Counted from the stretch's first letter, positions 9,919 to 19,890 are shown. The stretch is 38,300 nt of DNA from Tritrichomonas foetus (GCA_001839685.1 MLAK01001027.1:1-38300); one strand, 5' to 3'. Notes: generated by a model from the letters alone, not told the origin. Numbers and translations are program-made.

Positions 9919-9948
9919 TAAAATAAAATAAACAATTTAATAAACATA

Positions 9949-11169
9949 TTATTCTGAAGACTTCACAGATGGAAATTCGATATTTGATGAATTCTGATTG
10001 ATATGAAAATCTCCTTTTGTAATTGGAGAAAAGGAATTTCCCATTTCGAGATCAATATTTGACTTTTTCATCGATGTTTCTGTACTTGTATCATCATCCA
10101 CCTTAAAAACTCTCGCTTGGCAAGCGACTGCTCTAATATGAGGCTGTAAAAGCACTTTTGAAGCGTTTGGCAAAATTGCAGTGTTGATCATATTTGAAAT
10201 TGCAGCAAAAAGCTGCCTTAGTGGAGAATTTGTCGGAAGCTTTAATTCATCTGGTGATAATTTTGAATTCATTTGCTTAAGAGCATCAACTATTGTTGAA
10301 TAAGCATCATTTTGATCAACAGTTCCAAGAATTTCTAATTTACTAATTTCCATTTTCAGCTTTTCATTTTCGATTTTTAATGGCGCCAACAATTTTACAG
10401 TCTCTACGATTTTCTCAAGTGATTGGCATCCAAGAACACTCTCTAGAGAATTAATAAAATCGGCCTGACTATTTGTTATTTCTTGAGCAGCTGCTTCTAA
10501 CGATTCAATTGTTTGTTTTAATAAATTATTTTCGGTTTGAATAGATTCTATTTCTTTTTTAGCATTTACTAATTGTTCAGTATCAGTTTTTCCTTCGCGG
10601 GCTTCTTTCAGTTTCCTATTCAATATCTGGATTTTATCTTCAGCAAGGTTTTGCCACTTGACAAGATCTTCTTCACATTTATTAAACTTTTCGTGATATG
10701 AATTAGCCCGGATTTTTTCTTTTTCATAATCTTTTTTAAACAATTTATTGGAATTTTGTAATTCGACAATTTCTTTTCTCAATTGTTCATTTTTCGATTC
10801 AACTTCTGAAAATGTTCTTTGTGGAAATGTTTTTTGTGACTCATTTGCGAGAAGAAACTTTTCTTTATACTTATTTTTTTTTGCTTTCATTTTGAAATAT
10901 TTTTCTTCCAAAATATCTTTAATTTCTATAAGCGATTTCAAATGGTCTTGTAGAACAGTGATTTGATTCATTTGTAAATCTTGAATATCTGGTTCGTCAT
11001 TTTGTGATTGTTGTACAATTCTTTCTAACTCAGCATTTCTTTTCATATACGATTCACAATCGGCGTTTCTTTGTTGAAGTAAGTTTTGAACCGTCTCGAG
11101 TTTTATAAGAAGAGCCTCATGATTTTCATTCATTAATTTTAAACGGCACGTTTTTATATAACATTTCAT
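9949..11169 (-). CDS. Long coiled-coil protein, family not recognised
   Basis: This 406-residue protein is almost entirely helical. Heptad-like Leu/Ile/Lys/Glu/Gln patterns run from about residue 15 to 280, broken only by short loops, and a less ordered Ser/Asn-rich tail follows from about 345. There is no signal peptide, membrane segment or enzymatic motif. The ATG at 11169 opens the frame; a second in-frame ATG at 11133 would remove a short Cys/Arg-rich leader (MKCYIKTCRLKL) and is a real alternative. The nearest minus-strand initiator-like site (TATGA on the plus strand, 11209-11213) would give a leader of about 40 bases before the first ATG. A centrosomal, flagellar or axostyle-associated structural role is possible, but that rests only on the coiled coil. 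Confidence 0.75.
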   Translation of the reverse strand: MKCYIKTCRLKLMNENHEALLIKLETVQNLLQQRNADCESYMKRNAELERIVQQSQNDEPDIQDLQMNQITVLQDHLKSLIEIKDILEEKYFKMKAKKNKYKEKFLLANESQKTFPQRTFSEVESKNEQLRKEIVELQNSNKLFKKDYEKEKIRANSYHEKFNKCEEDLVKWQNLAEDKIQILNRKLKEAREGKTDTEQLVNAKKEIESIQTENNLLKQTIESLEAAAQEITNSQADFINSLESVLGCQSLEKIVETVKLLAPLKIENEKLKMEISKLEILGTVDQNDAYSTIVDALKQMNSKLSPDELKLPTNSPLRQLFAAISNMINTAILPNASKVLLQPHIRAVACQARVFKVDDDTSTETSMKKSNIDLEMGNSFSPITKGDFHINQNSSNIEFPSVKSSE

Positions 11170-12041
11170 GTTTTATATTTCACATATCATGTCACACTGT
11201 TGGCAAAATATGAAGATATAGCATATGTCTTGAAAGCTTATTTACGCTTCTATAAGATTACGAATCGATGATAAAGATATGTACATATAATTGTAGATAT
11301 AGGGATAGAAAAAAAATACCAAAAATTAAATTTCCATTCAAACGAGATTAGATGCACATGATTTCACTATATAAATCACAAAAGGCAATTTTTTAACATT
11401 GTGATTGATGAGGTTGACGACAATATTGATAAGTATTGAAAAATAGGACATTTCATATTTTACACAATATCCTTATGAAATTCCCTTAAATTTATTTATA
11501 AAATGTTGCGTTTAGCGTTCAACTGGCACCTTTTAGTTATTTATGAATAATTTTGGATTCGATATTTATTCGAATAATGGTTTTGTCTTAGAATAAATTT
11601 CTGGCATTTTAGTCAAGTATTTCCCTATAATATTGCTAAAAAACAGTTTTCCTGTCTATTCAATTAATAGATTCACCGATTTAATAATAATATCTTTGCA
11701 TAAAGTCCGAAAAAAGCAAAAAAACATGGTAAAGAATATTTTAGGAGATATTTTATTTAAAACAATCAATTTTTTGACTTGGATAAAAAAAAGATAATTT
11801 ACGAAACATAATTTTTTGATAGATGTTGACAAATAACAACTATAAATATATTACTTAATTCAAAAAGATTATCAAGATTGTCATCGTGCCAAATTGTAAT
11901 CACTTTTTTTTTGGCCAAATTTTAACAACTTATGAAGATTTATTATCTCTTCATATTTTACAACTCGTTTACCTTAAATATTATAAACATTTTTGAAACG
12001 GGTCTTTTCATTTCGAAAATTCAATAAATTCAAAAAAAGTA

Positions 12042-12188
12042 ATGAATAACTTACAATTTTACAATGGAAATATCGGAATAGTTCAAAATAATGAAAATAA
12101 ACCTATGATCATTGATATTCATCAATGGATAAAATCAAATGATAGTCGAACTGAAAAACGTTTATTATTATTTTTGAATATAAAATAA
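12042..12188 (+). CDS. Short ORF of 48 codons, doubtful
   Basis: ATG to TAA with a reasonably protein-like composition (starts MNNLQFYNGNIGIV, contains IDIHQWIK). It lies isolated in AT-rich intergenic DNA, with no TCA-Y-W initiator close upstream. It may be a chance frame or a gene fragment. I know no family for it. Confidence 0.15.
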   Translation: MNNLQFYNGNIGIVQNNENKPMIIDIHQWIKSNDSRTEKRLLLFLNIK

Positions 12189-12872
12189 TTTATCTAAATT
12201 ATTTAGATATTAAATATCCGCAAAAATTTTGACAAGATTCGGCGATTATGAATCTACACAAAATAATGAAGAATATATATTATTCCTAAATGTCACGATT
12301 TTGATTGTAGAAAAAAAAATAAGCACATTCTGCTATTATTTTTATAAAATATCTGCACGACAAATTTAACAATTTTGAATACCAATTGGAGTTAATTATC
12401 TTAAATTATAATATTGAATTTTTTTTGTAGATGAATCATTTTTCCAGTTAATTCTATTAGATCATTATATATAAACCATAGAAATTCTTTAAATAATTTC
12501 AATATGAAAGTCTTGTATTCTGAAAAAATAGTATCGATACATTATATTATAATCGTGATTCGAAAATAGAATCTTCCATTTTAGAATAGTGATTTATAGT
12601 ATGAATATTCTTTGAAAGACAACGGTAGCAATCTCCAAATTTCAATCGTTTGGATATTTTTATTTCATTTGAAAAAATAATTTAATATACACAAAAATTG
12701 AAACAATTTAGATTAATTATTCAATGGGCAATGTATAATGCAGATAATATTTTGGAATATAATATTTTTAAATATACACTCTGAATTATTGATATTGATA
12801 TCCTTCTCAAACTTTAGCACAATTTATCACGTTCACTAAACTAGTGATATGAGCTCATTTTTATATTTCACA

Positions 12873-12877
12873 TCATT
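12873..12877 (+). promoter_or_regulatory. Candidate initiator (TCATT) of the M60 peptidase gene
   Basis: TCATT matches the trichomonad initiator pattern. Its A at 12875 lies 11 bases before the ATG at 12886, a typical leader length. A second copy of TCATTT at 12855-12860 is further away. Confidence 0.55.
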
Positions 12878-12885
12878 TACTTACA

Positions 12886-15800
12886 ATGAGCTTGATTTTG
12901 TTATGGTTCACATATCTAACGAAATCAGCGAGTACCAAACCAGATTATCTACACTCAGTTTTTGGTGCTCCTGGAAAAGACGATGTAGTGGCTGACTATG
13001 TCGATGGAATTGAAATATTAGAAAGAAATTTATCAAAGCCAGTACATAGGCACATTCGTTATGCAAATTACACTAGTCCAATCAATGATGAAGATTATCC
13101 ATGGCCAGGTAAGGATTTCAACGGAACAGCAACCTGGGAAGCTCTTAATAATGAAACCAATCGTGTTCGTGCCGAATTCTCACGTACAAATCTTACACAG
13201 GCTGATATGTATTGGCATCCAGTCGCCGCCAAACAATATTACACAACAAATGAAGACCTCGATAGAGCCGAAAGAGTTAAGCTTCGTTATGTTATTACAT
13301 CAGGGTATAATCGTCACGTTCCACCAATTCTGATTCCACCCGGAGAAGTTGCTATAATGGAAATTTCTCCAGGTGCTGTTGGAAAAGTTAGGGTGACACT
13401 TAATAAGTACATGTCTAATATTTGGACACGTAAAGACGGCTCACCAAGGTACAGGCAAAGACTTATTAACCCACGTGTCGATAATCTTAAATTATCTTCA
13501 ACAGTAAATGGAGTTGGAATGCCATGGGGAGCTACTGTTAATTTTGATATAGTAGGAAATGATCCAATTGAAGTGAATATTACTGGCGTTATTATGTGTC
13601 CATGGTTCACTTATGGTGTTCACACTGATAGTGAATGGGAAAATGAAATGTCAAAATTACCAGGACCATTTACACCAGTCAGCACGGGAAACATGGAAAT
13701 CGCTCTTCCTGCCAAATTTGCAAAGAATTTTAATCGCATGAATGATTGTATGAAATGGTATCGTAGCGCATATCAGATTTCTCAAACAACAGCTACTGAT
13801 GGATATAACAGTAATGTTCAGTTTGGACGTCCTTTAAACATCTTAGAATTAAACATTGAAACTTTCGTTCCAGCTGGAGAAGCTGTCGCTTTCGTTGGCA
13901 GGAATTTCTGTCATTTTCCACCATATTGGAGCAATTCTATGTTCAACTTTGAAAGAATAATTACTAATCCATGGGGACCACTTCATGAAATAAATCATCA
14001 TCACCAAGGCAATTGGGCAAAAGCGAATCCTACAGGAAGTGGTGAAATGTCAAACAATGCCATAAATTTAGTTGTTTATGCACAATCTAACCAAGCATCA
14101 AAAGGAAGAACTGTAACAGGAGGATTGCGTGATTGGCCCATATACTCTGTCTTATTTACTAAATTAAATGATAATAATCCATATGGATTATCATTATACT
14201 CCAACATGCTTCATTCATTTGGTGTAGAACAGTTCAAAAAATTTGTTCAAGCTGATCAAAAAGATATGTACTATCCACGTTCAAAATATGGTAACACAGG
14301 AAGTGAAATGTTAAGAGCATCAAAGATTTTTGGTAAAAATATGAGATATCACTACCATTTCCACAATTGTAATGACCAAAGAATTGGAGCCGCAGCTCTT
14401 GAAGAAGTAGCCAAATTAAATTTATCAAATTACCATCCAGTTACCATTCCATATAGTGTTGGTTATTTAACATCTGATTCAGAAGGTTTCGTGACAGGAA
14501 GACCATTTACTATTCCAACAGTTGGATGCGAAATTGACTTCGTAAGATACATGGTGAAACGTGCAAATTCTACAATGTTTGGAGACTTTGTTTTCCTCAA
14601 TGCCACCTTTGAAAAGGGTCGTGAATCGGCATGGAAAGAAATATCTAAAGGTCGCTATTTAGTTACACCAAAAGCTGATTACTTTGAAATTGAAGAAGTA
14701 ATTGTTACTTATCTAGATACAACTACCAACGAATCCATTCGCTGCATTTGCCATTTTGATCAATCGAATCAATTAATGAACTTGAAACGATATAATAATG
14801 TTGGAAATAGAGGTATACTTGCTGAATATAAAAATATATCAGAAAGCAAACAATTACCAGTTTCTGACGAATTCGTAAAGATGACCTCAATTCCTCAATT
14901 GAATAACGCCCCTCCTGGATATTTATCAATGTTAATTGGTACCTATACACCCCCTGAAACAGGTGTATATATTTTATCTCTGACGACAGATCAAGAAGCT
15001 TTATTTTATCTGTCTGAAAAACCATTAGCTCTTCATCCAGAAATTGATGCACCATATCTTACTAATCATCAAAAAAGATTTAATCTTGGTTATGACTCAT
15101 CTAATCATTCACGCCCAATGGTTTTAGAAAAGAATAAAAGTTACCATATTGTACATTTGACATATAAAACAGATGGTAGAGGTGCTGGTAGGTCATGGAT
15201 TGGATACAAAAAAGTTGGACAAAATAAGTTTACAAATCTACCATTAACTTGGATTTCCTCAAAATTTATCTCTGATAAAGACAAATTCCTTCATCAATAT
15301 CAGCCCAAATTTGAAAAAATATATGAAATTGATGCATTTAGAGAAATCACTTTCATCCGTGAAGATCCATCACAATGGAACGTTTACAAACATCCACCAG
15401 GTGTAATTATGACAGGAATGACTCCTAGTGGAGAAGGAAGAGAAAGTATATATGATGTGACAAAAGGTTTAACAGATCAGGATTCATCGACAGAATTTAG
15501 AACATATTGGTGGAGAGGAAATATACCAGCCTTCCCACATATCTACGAAATTGATATGAATGAAACCAAAACAATCAAAAGCTTCAATGTTGCTGGAACT
15601 ATTAATGAAAGATGGTTCGGAATTGAGGGATGTCTGGAAATTAAAGTCGCTCCATACAATTATACCGTAACTAATGAGTCATATTCTCCTAGTAACTATT
15701 CCCTGAATCATAATGAATCCATCGTCTGGATTGGTAACTATTCCTCAACAAACTCTATCATAGATTTGACTAAAGAAGCCACAGGAAGATATTTCCGATT

Positions 15801-17979
15801 GACATTTTATAACAATTCACGAAGATGGAAAGATAATCATGCTGGAAGAACATCATTGAATGAAATTGAAATTGGACGAATAGTTTATCCAACCAAAGTT
15901 ATTCCAATGACAAATACTAAAATGATTGAAAAATCAATAGGATGGAGAGAAACAAGAGCTGGTTGTTACTACAATGGAAAAGGATATGTCGGAACGAAGG
16001 GAGATACAGTTAAAGTGACTATTCCAAAAGGACACAGGGCATTTGCTTTTGTTGGTGACTATTCTCCAAATATAGGTTATGCCCGTGTTTTGGTTGATGA
16101 AGTATTAGTTGGAACAATTCATGATCCTGTGATACCAGAACTCGAGAAACGCAAATTATCAACGAGCTCTGTATCATATAAATCCATTCTCTTTTATCAG
16201 CATATTGATCCTTCAAAACCACATACAATACTTTTAGAAGTATTATCGGGTGAAATTACTTTAGCAGCATATCTATCTGATGAGAAAGTATTAAAATATG
16301 CAGAAGATGAAGAGCGTGTTGTCAAATATAAACTTGGAACCATCAATCATAGATATTCCCTTAAGGAAGCTGATGATCCAAGTTACCATTATGACTACAA
16401 TCATTTTAAGAAAGGAAATAAGACTTCACTTAAAATCACATCGAATTTAACAGATCGATTTTCTGACTATAACATTTATTATTCCTATTCAAATAATTCA
16501 AAATTAGCAAGACCTCTTGAATCACAAGGTTTATCAGAGACAGAAGACTATCAGTTTGATGTATATCTTTTTATTTCTCACCCACCCCAATGCTCAATGC
16601 AACCATTAGCCAAAGTAACTTCAAGTGAAGCTGGAACAAATTATCAAATTAATGATGAGGATATTCCTCCTCAATGCATACCTGAACAGACTCCAGTAGC
16701 TACATCTACCCCAACAGTAGCTACATCTACCCCAACAGTATCTCCTATTCCAATCGAACCAACTGAAGGGCCTACTGAGGTTGAAGGACCAACAAGTGTG
16801 ATTTTATATTGTCCAGATTCTAATTACACGGAATTATGTGACAAATATTCTTCAGAATGGTTAACTACCAAAGAATATATTAATTCTACATTAGATTTGT
16901 TTGTTCTCTCAAATTTAACTTCATCATCTGTAAATTACACTCATAAAACAATCAGAAACGACATTCTTGTTACAAGTAAGGTAATAAATGGACGAGATAA
17001 TGTGAATGATGTATTGGAAACATTATCAAATAACACAAAACATTTATATATTCTTCAAATTGGCAATTCATCGAATGCAACCAATCCAATTGATTTATCT
17101 AAGTTGAAGACCAGTTGTGAAGTAACTGTTATGAGTTTTAACTTTAATAATAAACAAAATGTTAAAACTTTAGCTGAAAAGGATGCAAGTACCTCCTACA
17201 TCAAAGGTGACGATGGAGGAACAACCAAGAATGTTCGCCTGCTCATGGATTCACCCAGATTTAACGGCAGTGTGAAATTTAGTAAACTTGAATTAATTGG
17301 TGTCACCCTTACCGAAAATGTAACGATCGGTTCACCAAAAGTCACCTTAGACATGAATACTCTCAGAAACCTAAATGTAAGTTTGCTGACACAACCACTG
17401 AAATCCCTCACTGTTTTCGCTCCTAATGATAATTCTGCAACAAGAGTTAAATTAGGGACAGATGAATTAACAGTGAAATCAGGAAATGAACAAGTTACAT
17501 TTAAGCCAAAAGATATTACTAATAGTACTATTATTACTGTAAAGACATTAGCAACTGTTATACTTTTAGAATTAGGTGAAGGTGTCAATAAAACTAATTA
17601 TTCAGTAGGTTTAGAATTTGATAGCTCAATTCCCCTAGAATCTGATCTTAAATTAGAATTTGTCGGAAATTGGAGTTCCCTTGGAAATGTGACCCATATT
17701 TCTGTTGTGTCAGGACATTCAGAGCATGTTAAAGTTGTGAATAAGCCACATAATGTTATTGTTGACAATGAAAATAATTCACATTCTAACACTGACAAAT
17801 TCCGAGATAAATCACAGAGTTTCTCAACAGTTATTATTGTTAGTATTGGTGTTGTTGTTGCTGTCATTATTTTCATCATGGTTGTTTTGATTGTTATAAA
17901 GAAGAGAAATCCTCGCATGAATTCATCATCCGAAGGAAGTGGAGAAATTGAAAAGAAAGCCAACGACTGTGAATTTTAA
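12886..17979 (+). CDS. Membrane-anchored M60-like metallopeptidase (surface mucinase type)
   Basis: This 1,697-residue type I surface protein has an N-terminal signal peptide (about 1-17). The M60/enhancin-like gluzincin core carries H367-E-I-N-H371 and a downstream glutamate, E387, in GSGEMSNN: the HExxH...E zinc site. Family members in trichomonads and gut bacteria are linked to cleavage of mucin-type glycoproteins. Downstream come a PA14-like lectin domain (about 640-797), a discoidin/F5-8C-like domain (about 815-1005) and a third beta-sandwich (about 1020-1130). A Thr/Pro-rich linker (about 1269-1297) precedes a Ser/Thr- and N-glycosylation-site-rich stalk. One transmembrane helix (about 1649-1671) leads to a 26-residue cytoplasmic tail. 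The zinc site is intact, so activity is expected. The start is supported by the ATG plus the initiator 11 bases upstream. Substrate is inferred from the family. Confidence 0.93.
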   Translation: MSLILLWFTYLTKSASTKPDYLHSVFGAPGKDDVVADYVDGIEILERNLSKPVHRHIRYANYTSPINDEDYPWPGKDFNGTATWEALNNETNRVRAEFSRTNLTQADMYWHPVAAKQYYTTNEDLDRAERVKLRYVITSGYNRHVPPILIPPGEVAIMEISPGAVGKVRVTLNKYMSNIWTRKDGSPRYRQRLINPRVDNLKLSSTVNGVGMPWGATVNFDIVGNDPIEVNITGVIMCPWFTYGVHTDSEWENEMSKLPGPFTPVSTGNMEIALPAKFAKNFNRMNDCMKWYRSAYQISQTTATDGYNSNVQFGRPLNILELNIETFVPAGEAVAFVGRNFCHFPPYWSNSMFNFERIITNPWGPLHEINHHHQGNWAKANPTGSGEMSNNAINLVVYAQSNQASKGRTVTGGLRDWPIYSVLFTKLNDNNPYGLSLYSNMLHSFGVEQFKKFVQADQKDMYYPRSKYGNTGSEMLRASKIFGKNMRYHYHFHNCNDQRIGAAALEEVAKLNLSNYHPVTIPYSVGYLTSDSEGFVTGRPFTIPTVGCEIDFVRYMVKRANSTMFGDFVFLNATFEKGRESAWKEISKGRYLVTPKADYFEIEEVIVTYLDTTTNESIRCICHFDQSNQLMNLKRYNNVGNRGILAEYKNISESKQLPVSDEFVKMTSIPQLNNAPPGYLSMLIGTYTPPETGVYILSLTTDQEALFYLSEKPLALHPEIDAPYLTNHQKRFNLGYDSSNHSRPMVLEKNKSYHIVHLTYKTDGRGAGRSWIGYKKVGQNKFTNLPLTWISSKFISDKDKFLHQYQPKFEKIYEIDAFREITFIREDPSQWNVYKHPPGVIMTGMTPSGEGRESIYDVTKGLTDQDSSTEFRTYWWRGNIPAFPHIYEIDMNETKTIKSFNVAGTINERWFGIEGCLEIKVAPYNYTVTNESYSPSNYSLNHNESIVWIGNYSSTNSIIDLTKEATGRYFRLTFYNNSRRWKDNHAGRTSLNEIEIGRIVYPTKVIPMTNTKMIEKSIGWRETRAGCYYNGKGYVGTKGDTVKVTIPKGHRAFAFVGDYSPNIGYARVLVDEVLVGTIHDPVIPELEKRKLSTSSVSYKSILFYQHIDPSKPHTILLEVLSGEITLAAYLSDEKVLKYAEDEERVVKYKLGTINHRYSLKEADDPSYHYDYNHFKKGNKTSLKITSNLTDRFSDYNIYYSYSNNSKLARPLESQGLSETEDYQFDVYLFISHPPQCSMQPLAKVTSSEAGTNYQINDEDIPPQCIPEQTPVATSTPTVATSTPTVSPIPIEPTEGPTEVEGPTSVILYCPDSNYTELCDKYSSEWLTTKEYINSTLDLFVLSNLTSSSVNYTHKTIRNDILVTSKVINGRDNVNDVLETLSNNTKHLYILQIGNSSNATNPIDLSKLKTSCEVTVMSFNFNNKQNVKTLAEKDASTSYIKGDDGGTTKNVRLLMDSPRFNGSVKFSKLELIGVTLTENVTIGSPKVTLDMNTLRNLNVSLLTQPLKSLTVFAPNDNSATRVKLGTDELTVKSGNEQVTFKPKDITNSTIITVKTLATVILLELGEGVNKTNYSVGLEFDSSIPLESDLKLEFVGNWSSLGNVTHISVVSGHSEHVKVVNKPHNVIVDNENNSHSNTDKFRDKSQSFSTVIIVSIGVVVAVIIFIMVVLIVIKKRNPRMNSSSEGSGEIEKKANDCEF
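16694..16740 (+). repeat. In-frame 21-base tandem repeat in the Thr/Pro linker
   Basis: Two identical 21-base units plus five bases of a third encode the repeated heptad PVATSTP / TVATSTP. The copies are identical at the DNA level, suggesting recent duplication. Such O-glycosylatable linkers are often length-variable between strains. Confidence 0.85.
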
Positions 17980-18083
17980 TTTTTATGATTTATAATCATA
18001 ATAGTTCTAATTAAAATTACAGTATTTTTCTGAAAAATTTAATAATTATTCTTATTTGATTCCTTTTATTAATATAAGAATTA

Positions 18084-18275
18084 AGTTTCTTGGTCGACTG
18101 TGACTGAATTCCCACCTAAGATTTTGCCTCATCAAACGTCTTCGAGAGTTAAGTGAGCAAAAGCAATTTAACAGCAAATTATATTGACAGAAAGCTTCAG
18201 ATTCTGGATGAGGTTCTGGGTTATGAGTTTTTAGGTATTATCTCACAAGGTGTAACTGTGGGACATTTGGTTTCT
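18084..18275. other. GC-elevated noncoding island with nested complementary segments
   Basis: This sits between the convergent M60 and Rab genes and is clearly richer in G and C than its surroundings. It is stop-rich in all frames I read. Complementary segments nest as in a folded RNA: TCCCAC (18110-18115) with GTGGGA (18258-18263), and GCCTCATC (18126-18133) with GATGAGGT (18207-18214). Inside are a small hairpin at 18135-18150 and another with CAGAA/TTCTG arms at 18188-18206. GTGAG (18153-18157) could also pair with CTCAC (18242-18246) as a pseudoknot. I could not match it to tRNA, a spliceosomal RNA, U3, SRP RNA or RNase P/MRP signature motifs. It may be an ncRNA, a dispersed repeat or a gene fragment. 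Confidence 0.35.
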
Positions 18276-18596
18276 TAAAATTATGAAAATTTAAAATGAA
18301 ATAAAATCATAATATAACTAAAACAAAAATCTGTAATTGATTCAATAATATAAATTTTACATAACACACATAAATAATAACAAATCTGAGAAATCTAGTT
18401 GATAATCCAATCTTGTTTGAGCTTTGAAAATATCATTTCATTGAATTAAAAAAAACACGAAAACAAGCGAATGTTTTTAATGACGGCAATTTTCCTTCGA
18501 ATTTTAAAAAATATTTTTAGGCAAAAAAAAGAAATAGAAAAATGCATTTTTTCTTTCTAATATGAAGAAAGATAGAAAGAAAGTTGGAAAAGAAAA

Positions 18597-19403
18597 TTAA
18601 CAGCATCCATTGTTTTCTTTCGTCGTTGTATTTTTTATCGAAACACTTGGTAAATTAACCTCATATTTTGGAAATTCAAATTGTTCTGCAATTGTCTGAA
18701 AAAGCTTGGATATTCCTTGTCCAGTTTTTGCTGAAGTTTCAATGTAAATTGGTATGTTGTATTTTTGGCGTAATTTGGAAATTTTTTCATCTGACACTTC
18801 TCTTTCACTATTTCTGTCGATTTTATTTCCAACTAAAATATATTTCACTTTTTCAGGTGCTGTTTCCATCACACTCGGGATTCTTCGATTTTTTAAATTC
18901 TTGAAAGATAAAAGACTTGAAATGTCAAAAACCAAAAGGACAATATTTGCTTTCCTGTAATAAAGCTGCCCTAAATTCGCATATCGTTCTTGTCCAGCAG
19001 TATCCCAAATGTGTAAACGGATGCTACTTGGTGAATTATTCATTGAATGATTCATTGAATGATTTTGTGAGGTGAATGCTTGGCCAGCATTTTTACATTC
19101 AATATGATTATATTGAGTACCAGCTGATTGATTAATAGATGAATTTCTATGATTTTGATGATTGTTATTATGATTATTATTATCCGCCAAATAATTGTGT
19201 GTTGTGGAGTTTGAATGTGTGCAAGATGAAGAGGGGAGCGGAACATCAACAGATTGAAATGCTGTTCCAACCGTATTGACATAACAATCTTCGAATATAT
19301 TTTCATGGTATTTTTGAATGATGCTGGTTTTACCGACAAAAGTATCGCCTACAATTACTACTTTCAATGTCGGAGTTACAAATTTACTTTGAATTTGCTC
19401 CAT
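18597..19403 (-). CDS. Rab-family small GTPase with Asn/His-rich interswitch insert
   Basis: This 268-residue Ras-superfamily GTPase would act in vesicle traffic. The P-loop is GDTFVGKT (19-26), the switch I region is around T44 (NTVGTAF), WDTAGQE is at 133-139, NKID at 193-196 and ETSAK at 222-226. The C-terminal CC (267-268) is a Rab-type double geranylgeranylation site. All nucleotide-binding motifs are intact. Normal Rabs have about 200-220 residues; the excess is an insert of roughly 70 residues (about 56-127), rich in Asn, His and Ser, between switch I and switch II, where the beta2-beta3 loop should be. The insert contains HSMNHSMN, encoded by near-identical repeated DNA. The subfamily is uncertain; the switch I region is somewhat Rab5/Rab21-like. 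A possible minus-strand initiator lies at 19458-19462. Confidence 0.93.
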   Translation of the reverse strand: MEQIQSKFVTPTLKVVIVGDTFVGKTSIIQKYHENIFEDCYVNTVGTAFQSVDVPLPSSSCTHSNSTTHNYLADNNNHNNNHQNHRNSSINQSAGTQYNHIECKNAGQAFTSQNHSMNHSMNNSPSSIRLHIWDTAGQERYANLGQLYYRKANIVLLVFDISSLLSFKNLKNRRIPSVMETAPEKVKYILVGNKIDRNSEREVSDEKISKLRQKYNIPIYIETSAKTGQGISKLFQTIAEQFEFPKYEVNLPSVSIKNTTTKENNGCC

Positions 19404-19890
19404 TTAAGTAAAAAAAGCACTCCAACAAAAATATGTAAAAATGGTGAATTTTTTCTGAGTGACTGTAATATAAAGTATTTAAAAAGTTTACGATAGAGAT
19501 TAACGTTTACTTTTTTTTACAAACTCAAACTTTTCAAGAAAATCTTGTTCAAAATATTTCTTTGAGACTTTGAATTCATAAATGATCTCATGCATATAAA
19601 CCAGTATACTCATTGTTCTTCTTTACATAATCAAATAATGACAAATTTGATAAAATAGGTAAATTGATGTGAAGATTTTAGCAAAGTTTTATTCGTTTTA
19701 TAATAATAATTATTATTTATTAATATGTATTTTTGATAAATTAAGCAAGATAAAAATGTAGAAGCTGGGAAAATGCGTTATAATGAGGATTTTTTTTTTG
19801 AATATATTTTTATCGTTATTATTCAAATGTTTGATTCTCTATATGGTCATTTAGTATAATTCAAAATTCGCCATCAACTTTTTTCTAACA
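19404..19890. other. Divergent promoter region of the Rab and MATE genes
   Basis: 487 bases separate the two divergent starts. Initiator-like motifs occur on the plus strand at 19847-19851 (TCATT, about 42 bases before the MATE ATG) and on the minus strand at 19458-19462 (TCACT, about 56 bases before the Rab ATG). A TAATAATAATTATTATTTATTAATA stretch near 19700-19725 is simple AT-rich sequence. No ORF is supported. Confidence 0.4.

Larger units (their letters stand above)
11170..12885. other. 1.7-kb AT-rich intergenic region
   Basis: This is the divergent spacer between the coiled-coil gene and the M60 peptidase gene, and the longest gene-free stretch apart from the decayed region. It is strongly AT-rich, with scattered A and T runs. 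Apart from one 48-codon frame at 12042-12188 I see no coding signal. No tRNA-like cloverleaf was noticed. Confidence 0.5.

Noticed and set aside
17196..17963. Two minus-strand frames (130 and 121 codons) opposite the M60 C-terminal region
   Set aside because: They mirror the codon pattern of the M60 gene and have no initiator or family features.
18084..18275. The GC island as RNase P or MRP RNA
   Set aside because: The stem order is suggestive, but no convincing conserved region I/V pair was found and the 3' spacing is wrong, so it is left unnamed.
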